DNA from: Microglena sp. YARC
Lineage: Eukaryota > Chlorophyta > Chlorophyceae > Chlamydomonadales > Chlamydomonadaceae
Assembly: GCA_022414725.1 (NCBI GenBank)
Contig: CM039464.1
Location: forward strand, 56,201,336 to 56,265,335
Length of the DNA: 64,000 nucleotides
Direction of reading: 5' to 3'
The notes beneath the pieces are model-generated. The model was not told the DNA's origin, searched no databases, and worked only from the letters and a program-made list of their open reading frames with translations. Both the position numbers and the translations under genes were made by a program. Position 1 is the first letter of the stretch; every line of letters begins with the position of its first letter. Below are positions 22,195-34,125 of this stretch, piece by piece.

Positions 22195-25100
22195 CAGCAC
22201 AGCAGGGTGGCACTGAGTGCTCAGGTGCACAGCGACTAAGGCGTGCAGAGCATCAGAACAGTGAGTATTTTACGGGTATTGTATTGCATTTAATTTAAAC
22301 CAGGGGTTTCTGATACCCCTGACTAAGGCTGAGGCAGAGGCATCAGAAGTGAGTTTATTTTTTATATTTTGTATTAATGATTTGATTCATTCATAAGTTA
22401 ACCATTAACTTATTATTACAGCAGCGCAGCAGGGGCTGCACTGAGGGCTCAGGTGGCACAGCTGACTAAGGCTGCGGCAGAGGCATCAGAAAAGTTAGAA
22501 TTTTATTGTATTTTATTTAATGATTAATGAGTACAGCTGCACAGTAGAGAGCCAACCACTCTGCAGTGTTGTAGATGCAACTGACAGAGGCTAGTGCTCA
22601 CAGCAGTTTCCTTTCGTCACAGTTAGAGACGTCAGTGGCTGCGGGGGATGAGAGCAGCGCGGAAGGGACGGCAATGAGGGCTCAGGTGGCACAACTGACT
22701 AAGGCTGGGGCAGAGGCATCAGAAAAGTTGGTTTTGATTTTACGATTAATTAGTTGAGCAGCGCGTAAAGGGGTCGGGTGATGGAGCTCAGGTGGAACAG
22801 CTGACTAAGGCTGGACGAGGCATCAGACAAGTTAGTATTTGACGGTATTGTATTGCATTTAATTTAAACCAGGGTTTCTGATACCCCTGACTAAGGCTGA
22901 GGCAGAGGCATCAGAACATTTAGTTTATTGTTTATATTTTGTATTAATGATTTGATTAATTCATAAGTTAACCATTAACTTATTATAACAGCAGCGCAGC
23001 AGGGGCTGCAATGAGGGGCTCATGTTGGCACAGCTGACTAAGGCTGGGCAGAGGCGTCAGAAAAGTGAGTTTATACGAATATATTATATTAATGATTTAA
23101 TTAATAAGTTAATTTAATGATAAATTAGCACCGCAGCGCAGCAGGGGCTGTAATGAGGGCTTAGATGGCACAGCTTAAGAAGGCTGAGGCAGAGGCATCT
23201 GAAAATTAAGCATTTTATTTTATTTAACGATTAATTAGTTGAGCAGGGCAGCAGGGGTGTCAATGAGGGTTCAGGTGGCACAGCTGACGAAGGCTGGGGC
23301 AGAGGCATCAGAAACGTGAGTCTGGGATTAAACATTAGATTTATCATTGGTATTAATTAAGTAATTAGTTCATGATTTATGAGTTGAGCAGCACAGCAGG
23401 GGTGGAACTGAGGCCACAAGTGGCACAGCTGACTAAGGCTGGGGCAGAGGCATCAGAAAAGTTGGTTTGATTTCACGATTAATTAGTTGAGCAGCGCGTA
23501 AGGGGTGGTGATGAGAGCTCAGGTGGAACAGCTGACTAAGGCTGGAGCGGAGGCATCAGAAAAGTTAGTATTTGACGGGTATTGTATTGCATTTAATTTA
23601 AACCAGGGGTTTCTGATACCCCTGACTAAGGCTGAGGCAGAGGCATCAGAACATTTAGTTTATTGTTTATATTTTGTATTAATGATTTGATTAATTCATA
23701 AGTTAACCATTAACTTATTATAACAGCAGCGCAGCAGGGGCTGCAATGAGGGCTCATGTGGCACAGCTGACTAAGGCTGGGGCAGAGGCGTCAGAAAAGT
23801 GAGTTTTATACGAATATATTATATTAATGATTTAATTAATAAGTTAATTTAATGATAAATTGGCACCGCAGCGCAGCAGGGGCTGTAATGAGGGCTTAGA
23901 TGTCACAGCTTAAGAAGGCTGAGGCAGAGGCATCTGAAAATTAAGCATTTTATTTTATTTAACGATTAATTAGTTGAGCAGGGCAGCAGGGGTGTCAATG
24001 AGGGTTCAGGTGGCACAGCTGACGAAGGCTGGGGCAGAGGCATCAGAAACGTGAGTCTGGGATTAAACATTAGATTTATCATTGGTATTATTTAAGTAAT
24101 TAGTTCATGATTTATGAGTTGAGCAGCACAGCAGGGGTGGAACTGAGGCCACAAGTGGCACAGCTGACTAAGGCAGGGTCAGAGGCATCATACAAGTGAG
24201 AAGTTTATTGTATTTAATTGAATGATTAATTAGAATAGTAGTGTGGCAGTGACGGCAATGAGGGCTCAGGTGGCATAGCTGGCAAAGGCTGAGACAGGGG
24301 CATCAGAAAAGCGAGAAGTTTATTGTGTTTAATTTAATGATTAATTAGAATAGTAGCGTAGCAGTGACGGCAACGAGGGCTCAAGTGGCACAGCTTACAA
24401 AGGCTGGGGCAGAGGCATCATAAAAGTGAGTTTGTGGGCATAGATGGTGTGTGTAATGTGTACTGCAGTGTACTGTGTTGTGTGTACTTCTGTTTATGTA
24501 CCTCAGTTGATGTGACGTGTTTGAATTGAAGATTTGAATTGAAGTTGCATAACAAGAGGGGGGGGGGAGAGCAGTAGAGCAGTGGGAGCAATGAGGGCTC
24601 AGGTGGCACAGCTGACTAAGGCTGGGGCAGAGGCATCAGAAAAGTTAGTTTTATATGTATATGTCATATTTATTATTTAATTGTCTTTTATTTAATGATT
24701 AATTAGTTGAGTAGGGCAGCAGGGAAGTTGAGGGCTCAGGTGGCACAGCTGAATACGGCTGCTGCAGAGGCATCACACAAGTGAGTTTTGTATTGCATTT
24801 AATTGAATGATTTATTAGTATAGCAGTGTGGCAGGGACGGCAATGAGGGATCAGGTGGCACAGCTGACAAAGGCTTTGGCAAAGGCATCATACAAGTGAG
24901 TTTTGTATTGCATTTAATTGAACGATTTATTTGTTGAGCAGCACAGCAGGGGTGGCAATGAGGGCTCAGGTGGCACAGCTGAATAAGGCTGAGGCAGAGG
25001 CATCTGAACAGTAAGTTTGGGATTCTATATGAAGTTTATCATTTTGTTTTGTTTTTCATAAGTTCAGGTTTTAGAGCTTCATATCAGGGGCAGCCATGAG

Positions 25101-25690
25101 GGCACAGGTTGCACAGCTGACCAAGGCTGAGGCAGAGGCACCTGCACAATGAGTTTGGGATTGTACATTAAATTTATTATTTTTTGTTATTTTTAAGTAC
25201 GAGTATAAGAGCTTCATAGCAGGGGCAGCCATAAGGGCAGGGTGGTGGCGTGCACTCCTTGGAAGAGGGAGAGTGTGGGTGGGTGAGTGTGGGTGGGTTC
25301 GTGGGTGTGGGTGTGTAGTGAGGGGGAGGGGGAGGGGTGTGGGTGGATGGGAGGATGGGTGGGTGAGTGTGGGTGGGTTCGTGGGTGTGGGTGCGTGGGT
25401 TTGTAGGTGAGGGGGTAGGGGTGTGGGTGGATGGGAGGATGGGTGGGTGGGAGGATGCTTTTTTTACCATGAGGGCAATGGTGGGACAGCTGACTAAGGC
25501 TGAGACAGAGGCATCAAGAAATCTAGTTGCATGGTTTAAAATGTTATATTTGTGACTTGATTAGTACATTTATTTATTCATTCTTCGTTATTAGAGCTGT
25601 ACAGCAGGATCAGCAATGAGGGCGCAGCTGGCACAGCTGATTATGGCTGAGACAGAGGCATCACAAAAGTGAGTTTATAATTCAACATTT
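22195..25690 (+). repeat. Exon-echo array B (AQVAQLTKAGAEASEK)
   Basis: About 26 copies of a 45-54 bp coding segment, 100-170 bp apart, each reading some version of MRAQVAQLTKAGAEASEK and running into GTGAGT-like donors, with short AT-rich introns ending in CAGCAGCG..AG. Larger blocks are duplicated too (22733-23340 resembles 23465-24060). The copy at 22575-22735 is the longest open one and includes LTEASAHSSFLSSQLETS upstream. Many copies keep the frame, so several may be real mini-exons; others have stops. Confidence 0.75.
25245..25460 (+). repeat. GT-rich minisatellite inside array B
   Basis: Two long copies of GTGGGTGGGTGAGTGTGGGT and GGTGTGGGTGGATGGGAGG blocks. No gene. Confidence 0.8.
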
Positions 25691-25844
25691 TATTTATTAT
25701 AACACAAATGAATAAATGATGCATTATTAAAACAGCGCAGCAGGCGCACTGATGTGACACACACAGGCTCAGGTTTCCACCACCCCTATCCCACCCCACC
25801 CAAGCATACACACACACATGCCCACCCTCCCCCTCCTGCTATAC

Positions 25845-26100
25845 ATTCAGGTTGCAAGCCATTACATGTGAGTATGCTCAGCTGAAGGAACTGTACAACA
25901 CCAAGAAGTCTGACAGCAGCGCAATAGCATCTAAGCAACCACCAAACACCACCCACCACCACCATCACCACCCCCACCCCACACACACCCCACACATAAG
26001 CAACCTCCTGCTATGTTCAGGTTGCAAGCCATTACATCTGAGTATGCTCAGCTGAAGGAACTGTGCAATACCATGAAGTCTGAAAACAGTGCAGCAGTGT
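25845..26100 (+). repeat. Acceptor-edge echoes of the 26215 exon (2 copies)
   Basis: Copies at about 25850 and 26018 repeat TTCAGGTTGCAAGCCATTAC and the following coding segment (AQLKELYNT.KSD.SA) and then dissolve into (ACC)n. The third copy is the real exon at 26215. Confidence 0.8.
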
Positions 26101-26214
26101 CTGAGCCACCACCACCCCCACCACCCACCACCACCCCCTCCTCACCCTCCACACCCCCACCCCGTTTCTAAGCTCCTCCCTCCCCCTCCTACCTCCCCCT
26201 CCTGCTATGTTCAG

Positions 26215-26596
26215 GTTGCAAGCCATTACATCTGAGCATGCTCAGCTGAAGGAACTGTACAACACCATGAAGTCCGACAACAGTGCAGCAGTGTCTAAGC
26301 TCCAAGGGGAGCTGGACAAAACAAAAGAGGAGAGCGCAGCCGCTTGCCTCAAACTGAAGGCACAGATCAGCTCCCTGGAGGCCAGCCTGGCAAGCCAGCA
26401 GGAGGCTTTTACTGCCAGGCTGTCACAAGCGGAGGAGGATATGAAAACCTTGCAGGACAGCTCAGCATCGGCGGCTGCCAGGCTGGCGGCTGAAAACAGT
26501 GCGCTCAAGGAGGCCTCTGCCAAGCTGTCGGCGCAGGCGGAGGCCGATAGGGAGAGCTGGTACAAAGAAAAGCGCAGCTTGGAAGATAGCATGCAG
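26215..26596 (+). CDS. Coiled-coil exon
   Basis: Exon of about 127 codons after acceptor ATGTTCAG. It reads LQAITSEHAQLKELYNTM, then KLQGELDKTKEESAAACLKL, ISSLEASLASQQEAFTARL, AEEDMKTLQDSSASAAARL and WYKEKRSLEDSMQ. Leu/Ala/charged heptads without a break indicate a continuous parallel coiled coil. The donor appears to be CAG/GCAAGT (a GC-AG type intron). The same GCAAG word begins each echo in the following array. Upstream it has two acceptor-edge echoes. It belongs to the same gene as the exons at 21143, 28490, 30461, 33756, 35836 and 38005; the exact function is unknown. Confidence 0.75.
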
Positions 26597-26714
26597 GCAA
26601 GTTTTTTTTGTGAACATGTCACAGTAGTAATCACCAACACAACCACCACCATTACCACCACCACCACCACCCACCACCACCACCACCACCACCATCACCA
26701 CCACCACCACCAGC

Positions 26715-28486
26715 TGCTAAACCGCACAGGCAAGCACTGTTGCAGCTTTCAGAGCCCAGGCCCAGCTACAAACTGCATTAGAATCGGCCAACTCACAGTC
26801 ACAAGTTTGCCGTTCTGTCTTGGACCATAAACACATCTTACACTGCACAGGCAAGCACAGTGGAAGCTTCCGAAGTTCAAGCCCAACTACAAATTGCATT
26901 AGACACATAACCACCACCACCACCACCACCACCAGCTGCTAAACCGCACAGGCATGCAGTGTCAAAGCTTTCAGAGCCCAAGCCCAACTACAATCCGCAT
27001 TAGACACATAACCACCACCACCACCACCACCAGATGCTAAACCGCACAGGCAAGCAGTGTTAAAGCTTCCAGAGCCCAGGCCCGACTACAAACCGCATAA
27101 GACACGGCCAATACACACTCACAAGTCAGTCCTTCTGCCTTGGACCATAAACACATCTTACACTGCACAGGCAAGGACTGTTGAAGCTTCCGGAGTCTAG
27201 GCCCAATTACAGACCGCAGTAGACACATTACCACCACCACCACCATCACCACCACCACCACCACCACCAGCTGCTAAACCGCACAGGCAAGCACTGCTGA
27301 AGCTTTCAGAGCCCAGGCCCAGCTACAAACTGCATTAGAATCGGCCAGCACACATGCACAACTCAGTCCTTCTGCCTTGGACCATAAACACATCTTACAC
27401 TGCACAGGCAAGCACTGTGGAAGCTTCCGGAGTCTAGGCCCAATTACTGACCGCATTAGACACGGCCAACACTCGCATGCAAGTCTGTCACTCTGCTTTG
27501 CATGTGTCTTCTATTTTTTCCGAGCCTCTTTTTTGTGAACATGTCACAGTAGTAATCACCACTATCACCACCACCACCACCACCACCTGCTAAACTGCTA
27601 AACTGCTAAAACACACAGGCAAGCACAGTGGTAGCTCCCCGAGCTCAAGTACAAATCGTATTAGACACAGCCAACACACATTCACACGACAGTCGTTCTG
27701 CCTTGAACCTTGAACACATCTTCCACTGCACAGGCAGGCACTGTTGAAGCTTCCAGAGTTCAAGCCCAACTGCAAACCGCATTAGACACATGACCACCAC
27801 CACCACCACCACCAGAAGCTGCTAAACCGCACAGGCAAGCACTGTTGAAGCTTGCAGAGCCCAGGCCCAGCTACAAACCACACAAGACATGACAGTCACT
27901 CTGCCTTGGACCATAAACACATCTTCCACTGCACAGGCAAGCACTGTGGAAGCTTCCGGACTCCAGGCCCAATTACAGACCGCATTAGACACGGCCAACA
28001 CATGCATGCAAGTCAGTCACTCTGCTTTGCACGTGCCTCTTTTTTGTGAACATGTCACAGTAGTAATCACCACTATCACCACCACCACCGCCGCCTGCTA
28101 AACTACTAAACTGCTAAACTGCAAAAACGCACAGGCAAGCACAGTGGAAGCTTCCGGAGTTCAAGCCCAGCTACAAACCGCACTAGACACAGCCAACACA
28201 CACTTGCAAGTCAGTCTTTCTGCCTTGAACCTTAAACATTTCTTACACCGCACAGGCAGGCACTGTTGAAGCTTCCGGAGTTCAAGCCCAGCTACAAACC
28301 GCATTAGACACATTACCACCACCACCACCACCACCACCACCACCACCACCACCTGCTAAACCGCACAGGCAAGCTATGTGGAAGCTTCCGGAGTTCAAGC
28401 CCAGCTACAAACCGCACTAGACACGGCCAACACACACTTGCAAGTCAGTCTTTCTGCCTTGAACCTTAAACATTTCTTACACTGCA
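26715..28486 (+). repeat. Acceptor-edge echo array D (VEASGVQAQLQTALDTANT)
   Basis: Fourteen degraded copies of the start of the exon at 28490, each beginning after CGCACAG/GCAAGC and reading variants of TVEASGVQAQLQTALDTANT, separated by (CAC)n or (ACC)n microsatellite with AACCGCACAG. Copies start near 26731, 26848, 26950, 27050, 27168, 27285, 27405, 27612, 27733, 27833, 27938, 28133, 28256 and 28367. Confidence 0.85.
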
Positions 28487-28489
28487 CAG

Positions 28490-28708
28490 GCAAGCTCTGT
28501 GGAAGCTTCCGGAGTTCAAGCCCAACTACAAACCGCACTAGACACGGCCAACACACACTTGCAAGCCAGTCGATCGACACTGGAGGATAGCCAGAAACAG
28601 GTGGCTCAGAAGTTGGCTGCAATATCGGATCTAGAGAAAGCCCTCGAAGCTCTGAGGGAAGCTCATGAAGTGGAGATAGGCTCGGCTAGGTCTGCCCATG
28701 AGGTGGAG
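28490..28708 (+). CDS. Coiled-coil exon after array D
   Basis: After acceptor TGCACAG this exon is open for 73 codons: SVEASGVQAQLQTALDT, LEDSQKQVAQKLAAISDL, EKALEALREAHEVEIG, RSAHEVE, ending at donor GAG/GTGGGT. Heptads are regular. It is the last and only full member of array D; the copies before it share just its first 60-90 bases. Copies of its last 70-100 bases follow at 28735-29115. Confidence 0.75.
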
Positions 28709-28734
28709 GTGGGTTGCTTATGTTTTTTCAGCTA

Positions 28735-29115
28735 CGAGCAGCAGCTTCTAGGCAGCCCATGAGATATAGAGAAAGCCGTTGAATCTCTTAAGGAAGCTCA
28801 TGAATTGGAGATAGGCTCGTCTAAGTCTGCCCATGAGGAGGTGGGTTGCTATTGTCTTTTCAGCTACAAGCAGCAGCTTCTAGGCAGCCCATGAGATCTA
28901 GAGCAAGCCCTTGAATCTCTTTAAAGAGCGTGTGAAGGGGAGAGAGGCGCAGGTAAGTATGCTCACGAGAAGGAGGTCTGTTGCTATAGTCTTTTCAGCT
29001 ACGAGCAGCAGCTTCTAAGCAGCCAATGAGATATAGAGAAAGCCCTTGGAGCTCTTAAGGAAGCTCATGAAGGGGAGAGAGGCTCAGCAAAGTCTGACCA
29101 TGAGGAGAATATGGA
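28735..29115 (+). repeat. Donor-edge echo array E (KALEALREAHEVE)
   Basis: Three further copies of the exon end (GATATAGAGAAAGCC..., CATGAGGAG/GTGGGTTGCTA), each preceded by TTTTCAGCTACGAGCAGCAG-like sequence. That word also occurs inverted at about 29280-29310 and 41780-41815, so a dispersed repeat is mixed in. Confidence 0.75.
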
Positions 29116-29927
29116 TTGCTATGTTATTTTCAGCTACAAGAAGCATCTTCTAGGCAGCTCCCCTGATAGGCTATTAAGGCAAAGCAAATGCAACCTAGTC
29201 TATCAGAAAGATGGCAGAATTAGCTGTCAAGAACTGTTGATATATTGGGGCTTCGCCCAGTGGCTGGCTCAGGGATCTCCATAGAAGCTGCTGCTTGTAG
29301 CCGAAAAAGAAAATGGGTACTCGAACTTAAACTTGAACTGTTCAAGCCCTGGCCAGGTTCACCAAATCTCAGATGTGCCGCCTTGGAAGAGGTAGAGAAC
29401 TTCCCTACATGCTGTCGCGCATAAGTTTAAGCTCAGTTGCAGAGGGCCTGAGGAACCAAATACACCCAACATGGATGCCATTCTCCAGTTTTTACACATG
29501 CATGCAAACAGGAGTGTTCCCTCATCATTATTGTCTTGTCAGCAATCGAATCTGATCATGCATTATGATGATTACGCATTATGATCAAAATATAATGTAT
29601 CCAACATCTTTATACGTCCGTGGATTTTAGTTCTTACACAAGCATGCTAACTGGAGGGTTCCCTCAATCTCACGCCTGTGGCACGGTGTACAATTGTCAA
29701 TTTTCAGGTCATACTGTCGGCTGCCGGTAGGGTAGGTCATACCGGCAGCTAGCTCAAAATCTCAATCTCAGTACTGTGGCTTAGTCATGTGGCTTAGTCA
29801 TGTGGCTTAGTCCTGTGGCACGGCTTTCTTAAACTTCAACTCTAGCTAGCAATCTGGCTGCTTGCCGTCTTACAACCCTAAACATAATTACCAGGAAGCT
29901 GCAATTGTTATCACCATCATCAGCATT

Positions 29928-29989
<62 letters not shown>

Positions 29990-30054
29990 TTAAGCAATCG
30001 AATATACGCATTATGATCAAAATACAATTGATCCAACCTCTTTATACATTTGTG
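29116..30054. other. No gene seen; contains a (CAT)n microsatellite
   Basis: Inverted piece of the CAGCAGCTTCTA repeat near 29290. GTGGCTTAGTCAT triplet near 29775. A (CATCAT)n tract at about 29925-29990. Otherwise unassigned, probably intron. Confidence 0.5.
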
Positions 30055-30455
30055 GATAAACAGAGGAACCCTGTACCCTAATCCCTAAACACCATTCAGG
30101 TGGTTGCACTGGCAAAAGAAACCTGTACCCTAAACCCTAAACACGATTCAGGAGGTTGCACTGGCAAAATAACCATGCATTCTAAACCCTAAACACGATT
30201 CAGGTTGGGACACTGTCAAAAGAACCCTGTACCCTAAACCCTAAACTCTGAACACGATTGAGGTGGGAACACTGTCAACAGAGCCATGTACCCTAAACCC
30301 TAAACCCTAAACACGATTCAGGTGGGTACTCTGTCAAAAAAGCCCTGTACCCTAAACCCTAAACCCTGAACCCTGAACCCTAAACACAATTCAGGTGGTT
30401 ACTCTGTCAAAAGAGCCCTTAACCCTAAACCCTAAACCCTGAACCCTGAAAACGA
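30055..30455 (+). repeat. Acceptor-edge echo array F with CCCTAAA telomere-like units
   Basis: Six units of about 55-75 bp, each containing runs of CCCTAAACCCTAAAC, then ACGATTCAGGTGG (the acceptor of the next exon), then TACACTGNCAAAAGA (the start of that exon). The seventh unit is the exon at 30461. Confidence 0.85.
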
Positions 30456-30460
30456 TTCAG

Positions 30461-30739
30461 GTGGGTACACTGACAAAAGAGCAGGAGAGTGCTGTGGCTG
30501 TGTTGAACAGCCAGATCGCTGAGCTGGAGGTGCAGAGCAGAGAAGCAGCCAAGATGGCAGTGGATCGCGGCGCTGAGCTGGCAGCGGTGCGTGCCAGCCT
30601 GGAGGCTGAGCTGGCAAGCGTGCAGAGGGAGATGGTGAGGCAGCTGCAAGCCAGCAAGGAGCGGGAGGTGGAGGCGAAGGCCAGCAATGGGAGTGAGAAA
30701 CTGCGCGGTCACAACAAGCGCATGCAGGCCTTGATTAAG
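30461..30739 (+). CDS. Coiled-coil exon after array F
   Basis: A 93-codon exon in phase 0 between CGATTCAG and AAG/GTAGGC. It reads TLTKEQESAVAVLNSQIAEL, VQSREAAKMAVDRGAELAAV, ASLEAELASVQREMVRQL, ASKEREVEAKA, NKRMQALIK. The phase matches a continuous coiled coil. Six acceptor echoes precede it and two donor echoes follow, one of which (about 30770-30860) repeats most of the second half, again ending ALIK/GTAGGTG. Confidence 0.8.
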
Positions 30740-30759
30740 GTAGGCGGGGGGGGAGGGGC

Positions 30760-31035
30760 GGGGGTAGAGCATGCCAGCCTGGAGGCTGGGCTGGTAGGTG
30801 TGCAGTGGGAGATGGTGAGGCAGCTGCGCGCAAGCATGGAGGCCTTGATTAAAGTAGGTGTGTAGGTGGGATGGGGTTGGGGTATGGGATGGGGTTGGGG
30901 GATAGGTGGGGATTGGGTGGGGGGCAGGTGGGATCGGCGGGGGGGGGGGGGTATGGAATGGGGTTAGGGGGATGGGATGGGGGGGGGGGGGGGGGAGGGG
31001 AGAGCCTCCTTGATTAATCTAGGCTCCTCTTCTCC
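30760..31035 (+). repeat. Donor-edge echoes of the 30461 exon
   Basis: 30768-30862 repeats ASLEAGLVGVQWEMVRQLRA...ALIK and its donor in degraded form; about 31005-31020 repeats CTTGATTAA only. Poly-G filler lies between. Confidence 0.75.
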
Positions 31036-31039
31036 TGAG

Positions 31040-33565
31040 TCAAAGCTGATCAAACACCCACTCCACCACACCTCACCCAAACCGCCTCACCCCAATACAA
31101 ATCAAACCAAACACCCACCACACCACACCACACCACACCACACCACACCACACCACACCACACCTCACCTCCTGAATGGAGACAATGGCTGGGCAGATTG
31201 AAATATATAAACTACATAGCTCTTATTCAATATATGTAAAATTTGAACTATGTAACACACACAAAAAGCACACACGCAAGCATAGACTTCACACATTACT
31301 CACTACGCTACACCTCAACCCACCTCATCCCACCTCACATCACCTCAACACACCTCACCTCAACCCACCTCAACCCACCACAACCCACATCAACCCACCT
31401 CATCCCACCTCATCCCACCTCACCTCACCTCAATACACCCCACCATAACCCACCTCATCCCACCTTGACCCACCTCATCCCACCCCACCTCACCTCATCC
31501 CACCTCACCTCGTCCCACCTCAACCCACTTCATCCCACCTCAACCCCACCTCATCCCGCCTTAACCCACATCATCCCACCTCAACCCACCTCATCCCGCC
31601 TTAACCCACATCATCCCACCTCAACCCACCTCATCCCGCCTTAACCCACATCATCCCACCTCAACCCACCTCACTTCACCTCACCTCATCCCATTTCACC
31701 CCACCCCACCTCAACCCACCTCACTTCACCTCACCTCACCTCACCTCACCTCAACCCACCTCAACCCATGTTACCTCACCCACCTCAACCCACCTCACCT
31801 CAACACACCTCAACACACCAAAACACACCTCAACCCACCTCAACCTATCTTAACTCACCCACCTCAACACACCACAACCCACCTCAACCCACCTCACCTC
31901 AACACACCTCAACACACCAAAACCCACCTCAACCCACCTCAACACACATCATCCCACCTCAACTCATCTCATCCCACCTCAACCAACCTCATCCCACCAC
32001 ACCTCCCCTCAGACCACCTCCCCTCACACCGACTCAACCCACCCCACCTCACCTCACCTTACCCCACCCCACCTCAACCCACCTCATCCCACCTCACCCC
32101 ACCTCATCCCACCTTATCCCAGTGCATCCACCTCATCCCACCTCATCCCACCTCATCCCACCTCATCCCACCTCATCCCACCTAATCCCACTGCATCCAC
32201 CTCATCCAACCTCATCCCACCTCATCCCACCTTATCCCACCGCATCCCACATCATCCCACCTCATCCCGCCTCATCCCACCTCATCCAACCTTATCCCAC
32301 CGCATCCCACCTCATCCCACCTCATCCCACCTTATCCCACCGCATCCCACATCATCCCACCTCATCCCGCCTCATCCCACCTCATCCAACCTTATCCCAC
32401 CGCATCCCACCTCATCCCACCTCATCCCACCTTATCCCACCGCATCCCACATCATCCCACCTCATCCCGCCTCATCCCACCTCATCCAACCTTATCCCAC
32501 CGCATCCCACATCATCCCACCTCATCCCACCTCATCCCACCTCATCCCACCTCACCTTACATCACCTCACCTCATCCCACCTCATCCCACTTCATCCCAC
32601 CTCACCCCACCTCATCCCACCGCATCCCACGGCATCCCACCTCATCCCACATCAACCCACTTCACCTCACCTCATCCCACCTCACCTCACATCACCTCAT
32701 CTCACCCCACCCCACCCCACCTTAACCCACCCCACCCACTTCACCCACCTCAACCTACCCCACCCCACCTCAACCCACCCCACCCCACTTCAACCCACCA
32801 CAACCCACCTCACCTCTCCTCATCTTACCACACCCACCTCAACCCACCACAACCCACCTCAACCCACCTCACCTCACCTCAACCCACCCCTTCCCACCTC
32901 AACCCACCTCGCTCCACCTCAATCCACCTCACCTCACCTCAACCCACCTCACCTTGCCTCGCCCACTTCTACCTACCACAACCCACCTCAACCCACCTCA
33001 ACCCACATCATCCCACCTCACCTCACCTCAGCCCACCTCACCTCAACCCATCTCAACCCACCTCACCTTACCACTCCCACCTCTACCCACCACAACCCAC
33101 CACAACCCACCAAAAACCACCACAACCCACCTCAACCCACCAAAAACCACCTCAACCCACATCAACCCACATCATCCCACCTCACCTCACCTCAGCCCAC
33201 CTCACCTCACCTCACCTTACCTCACCCCACCTCAACCCACTTCATCCCACCTCACCTCAACACACATCATCCCACATCAACCCACCTCAACCCACCACAA
33301 CCCACATCACCTCACCTCAACACACCTCACCTCAACACACCCCACCCCACCCCACCTCAGCCCACCTCAACCCACCCGGACTCAACCCACCTCAACCCAC
33401 CTCACCTCACCTCACCTCACCTCAGCCCACCTCAACCTCACCTCACCTCGCCCTGACTTACCCCGACCCACCCCACCCACCCCACCTCAGCCCCACCCCA
33501 CTCACCCCACCTCACATCACCTCACCCTGACTCACCCCGACTCACCCCACCTCAACCCACATCAC
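31040..33565 (+). repeat. 2.5-kb (CACCTCAACC/CACCTCATCC)n satellite
   Basis: Long array of 10-12 bp CACCTCA-type words, with higher-order blocks of about 100 bp (for example at 32210-32510). It produces a spurious 562-residue frame of His/Pro/Ser/Thr. An embedded echo of the next exon (GACAATGGCTGGGCAGAT) lies at about 31178, and another at about 33583 just after the array. Confidence 0.95.
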
Positions 33566-33569
33566 CTCA

Positions 33570-33745
33570 CCTCCTGGGTGCAGACAATGGCTGGGCAGAT
33601 GGAAACCTTTTAACTACATAGCTCTCTAGCATGTCAATACATGTTCAATTTGAACTATGTAACTCACACAAAAAACTATAATCACACATGCAAGCACAGA
33701 CTTCACACATTACTCACTACGCTACACCTCAACCCACATCACCTC
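33570..33745 (+). repeat. Acceptor-edge echo of the 33756 exon
   Basis: CTCCTGGGTGCAGACAATGG at about 33570 repeats the acceptor and exon start, followed by TTTTAACTACATAGCTCT. The same follow-on (AAACTACATAGCTCTTATTC, then TTTGAACTATGTAACACACA) occurs after the 31178 copy, so the unit is several hundred bases long. Confidence 0.75.
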
Positions 33746-33755
33746 CTGAGTGCAG

Positions 33756-33854
33756 ACAATGGCTGGGCAGATGGAAACGCTGCAGAGCAACTTGAAAATC
33801 CAGACAGCCTTGGTAGCCAAGCTTCAAGATGCCATCACAGCTTCAAACATGGAG
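33756..33854 (+). CDS. Short coiled-coil exon (MAGQMETLQ)
   Basis: A 99-bp exon (33 codons, phase 0) between CTGAGTGCAG and ATGGAG/GTAGGT, reading TMAGQMETLQSNLKIQTAL, VAKLQDAITASNME. Two acceptor echoes lie upstream (31178, 33583) and one donor echo downstream (33917-33953, AGCTTCAAGATGCCATTGCA). Part of the same coiled-coil gene. Confidence 0.75.
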
Positions 33855-33916
33855 GTAGGTCTGTTATTACATATCCACCTATCTTCTATAGATAGATAGA
33901 TTAAATCACATCTGAC

Positions 33917-33976
33917 GAGCTTCAAGATGCCATTGCAGCCTCTAACATGGAGGGTCCTTTGAAACGATATATCCAC

Positions 33977-34022
<46 letters not shown>

Positions 34023-34082
34023 TTAACAGTGCCACACAACTCTCTATATACATCTCTCTCTCTATATATATATATACATATC

Positions 34083-34118
<36 letters not shown>

Positions 34119-34125
34119 CTCCTCT
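33917..34125 (+). repeat. Donor echo plus (CT)n and (TA)n microsatellites
   Basis: A degraded copy of the previous exon end is followed by (CT)n (33970-34020) and ATATAT/GTGT tracts (34055-34115). No gene. Confidence 0.8.

Noticed and set aside
30055..30460. True chromosome end
   Set aside because: CCCTAAA tracts are short, interspersed with exon-edge sequence and flanked by gene on both sides.
31768..33613. 562- and 219-residue open frames
   Set aside because: Wholly made of CACCTCA-type satellite; several frames and both strands are open for the same reason.
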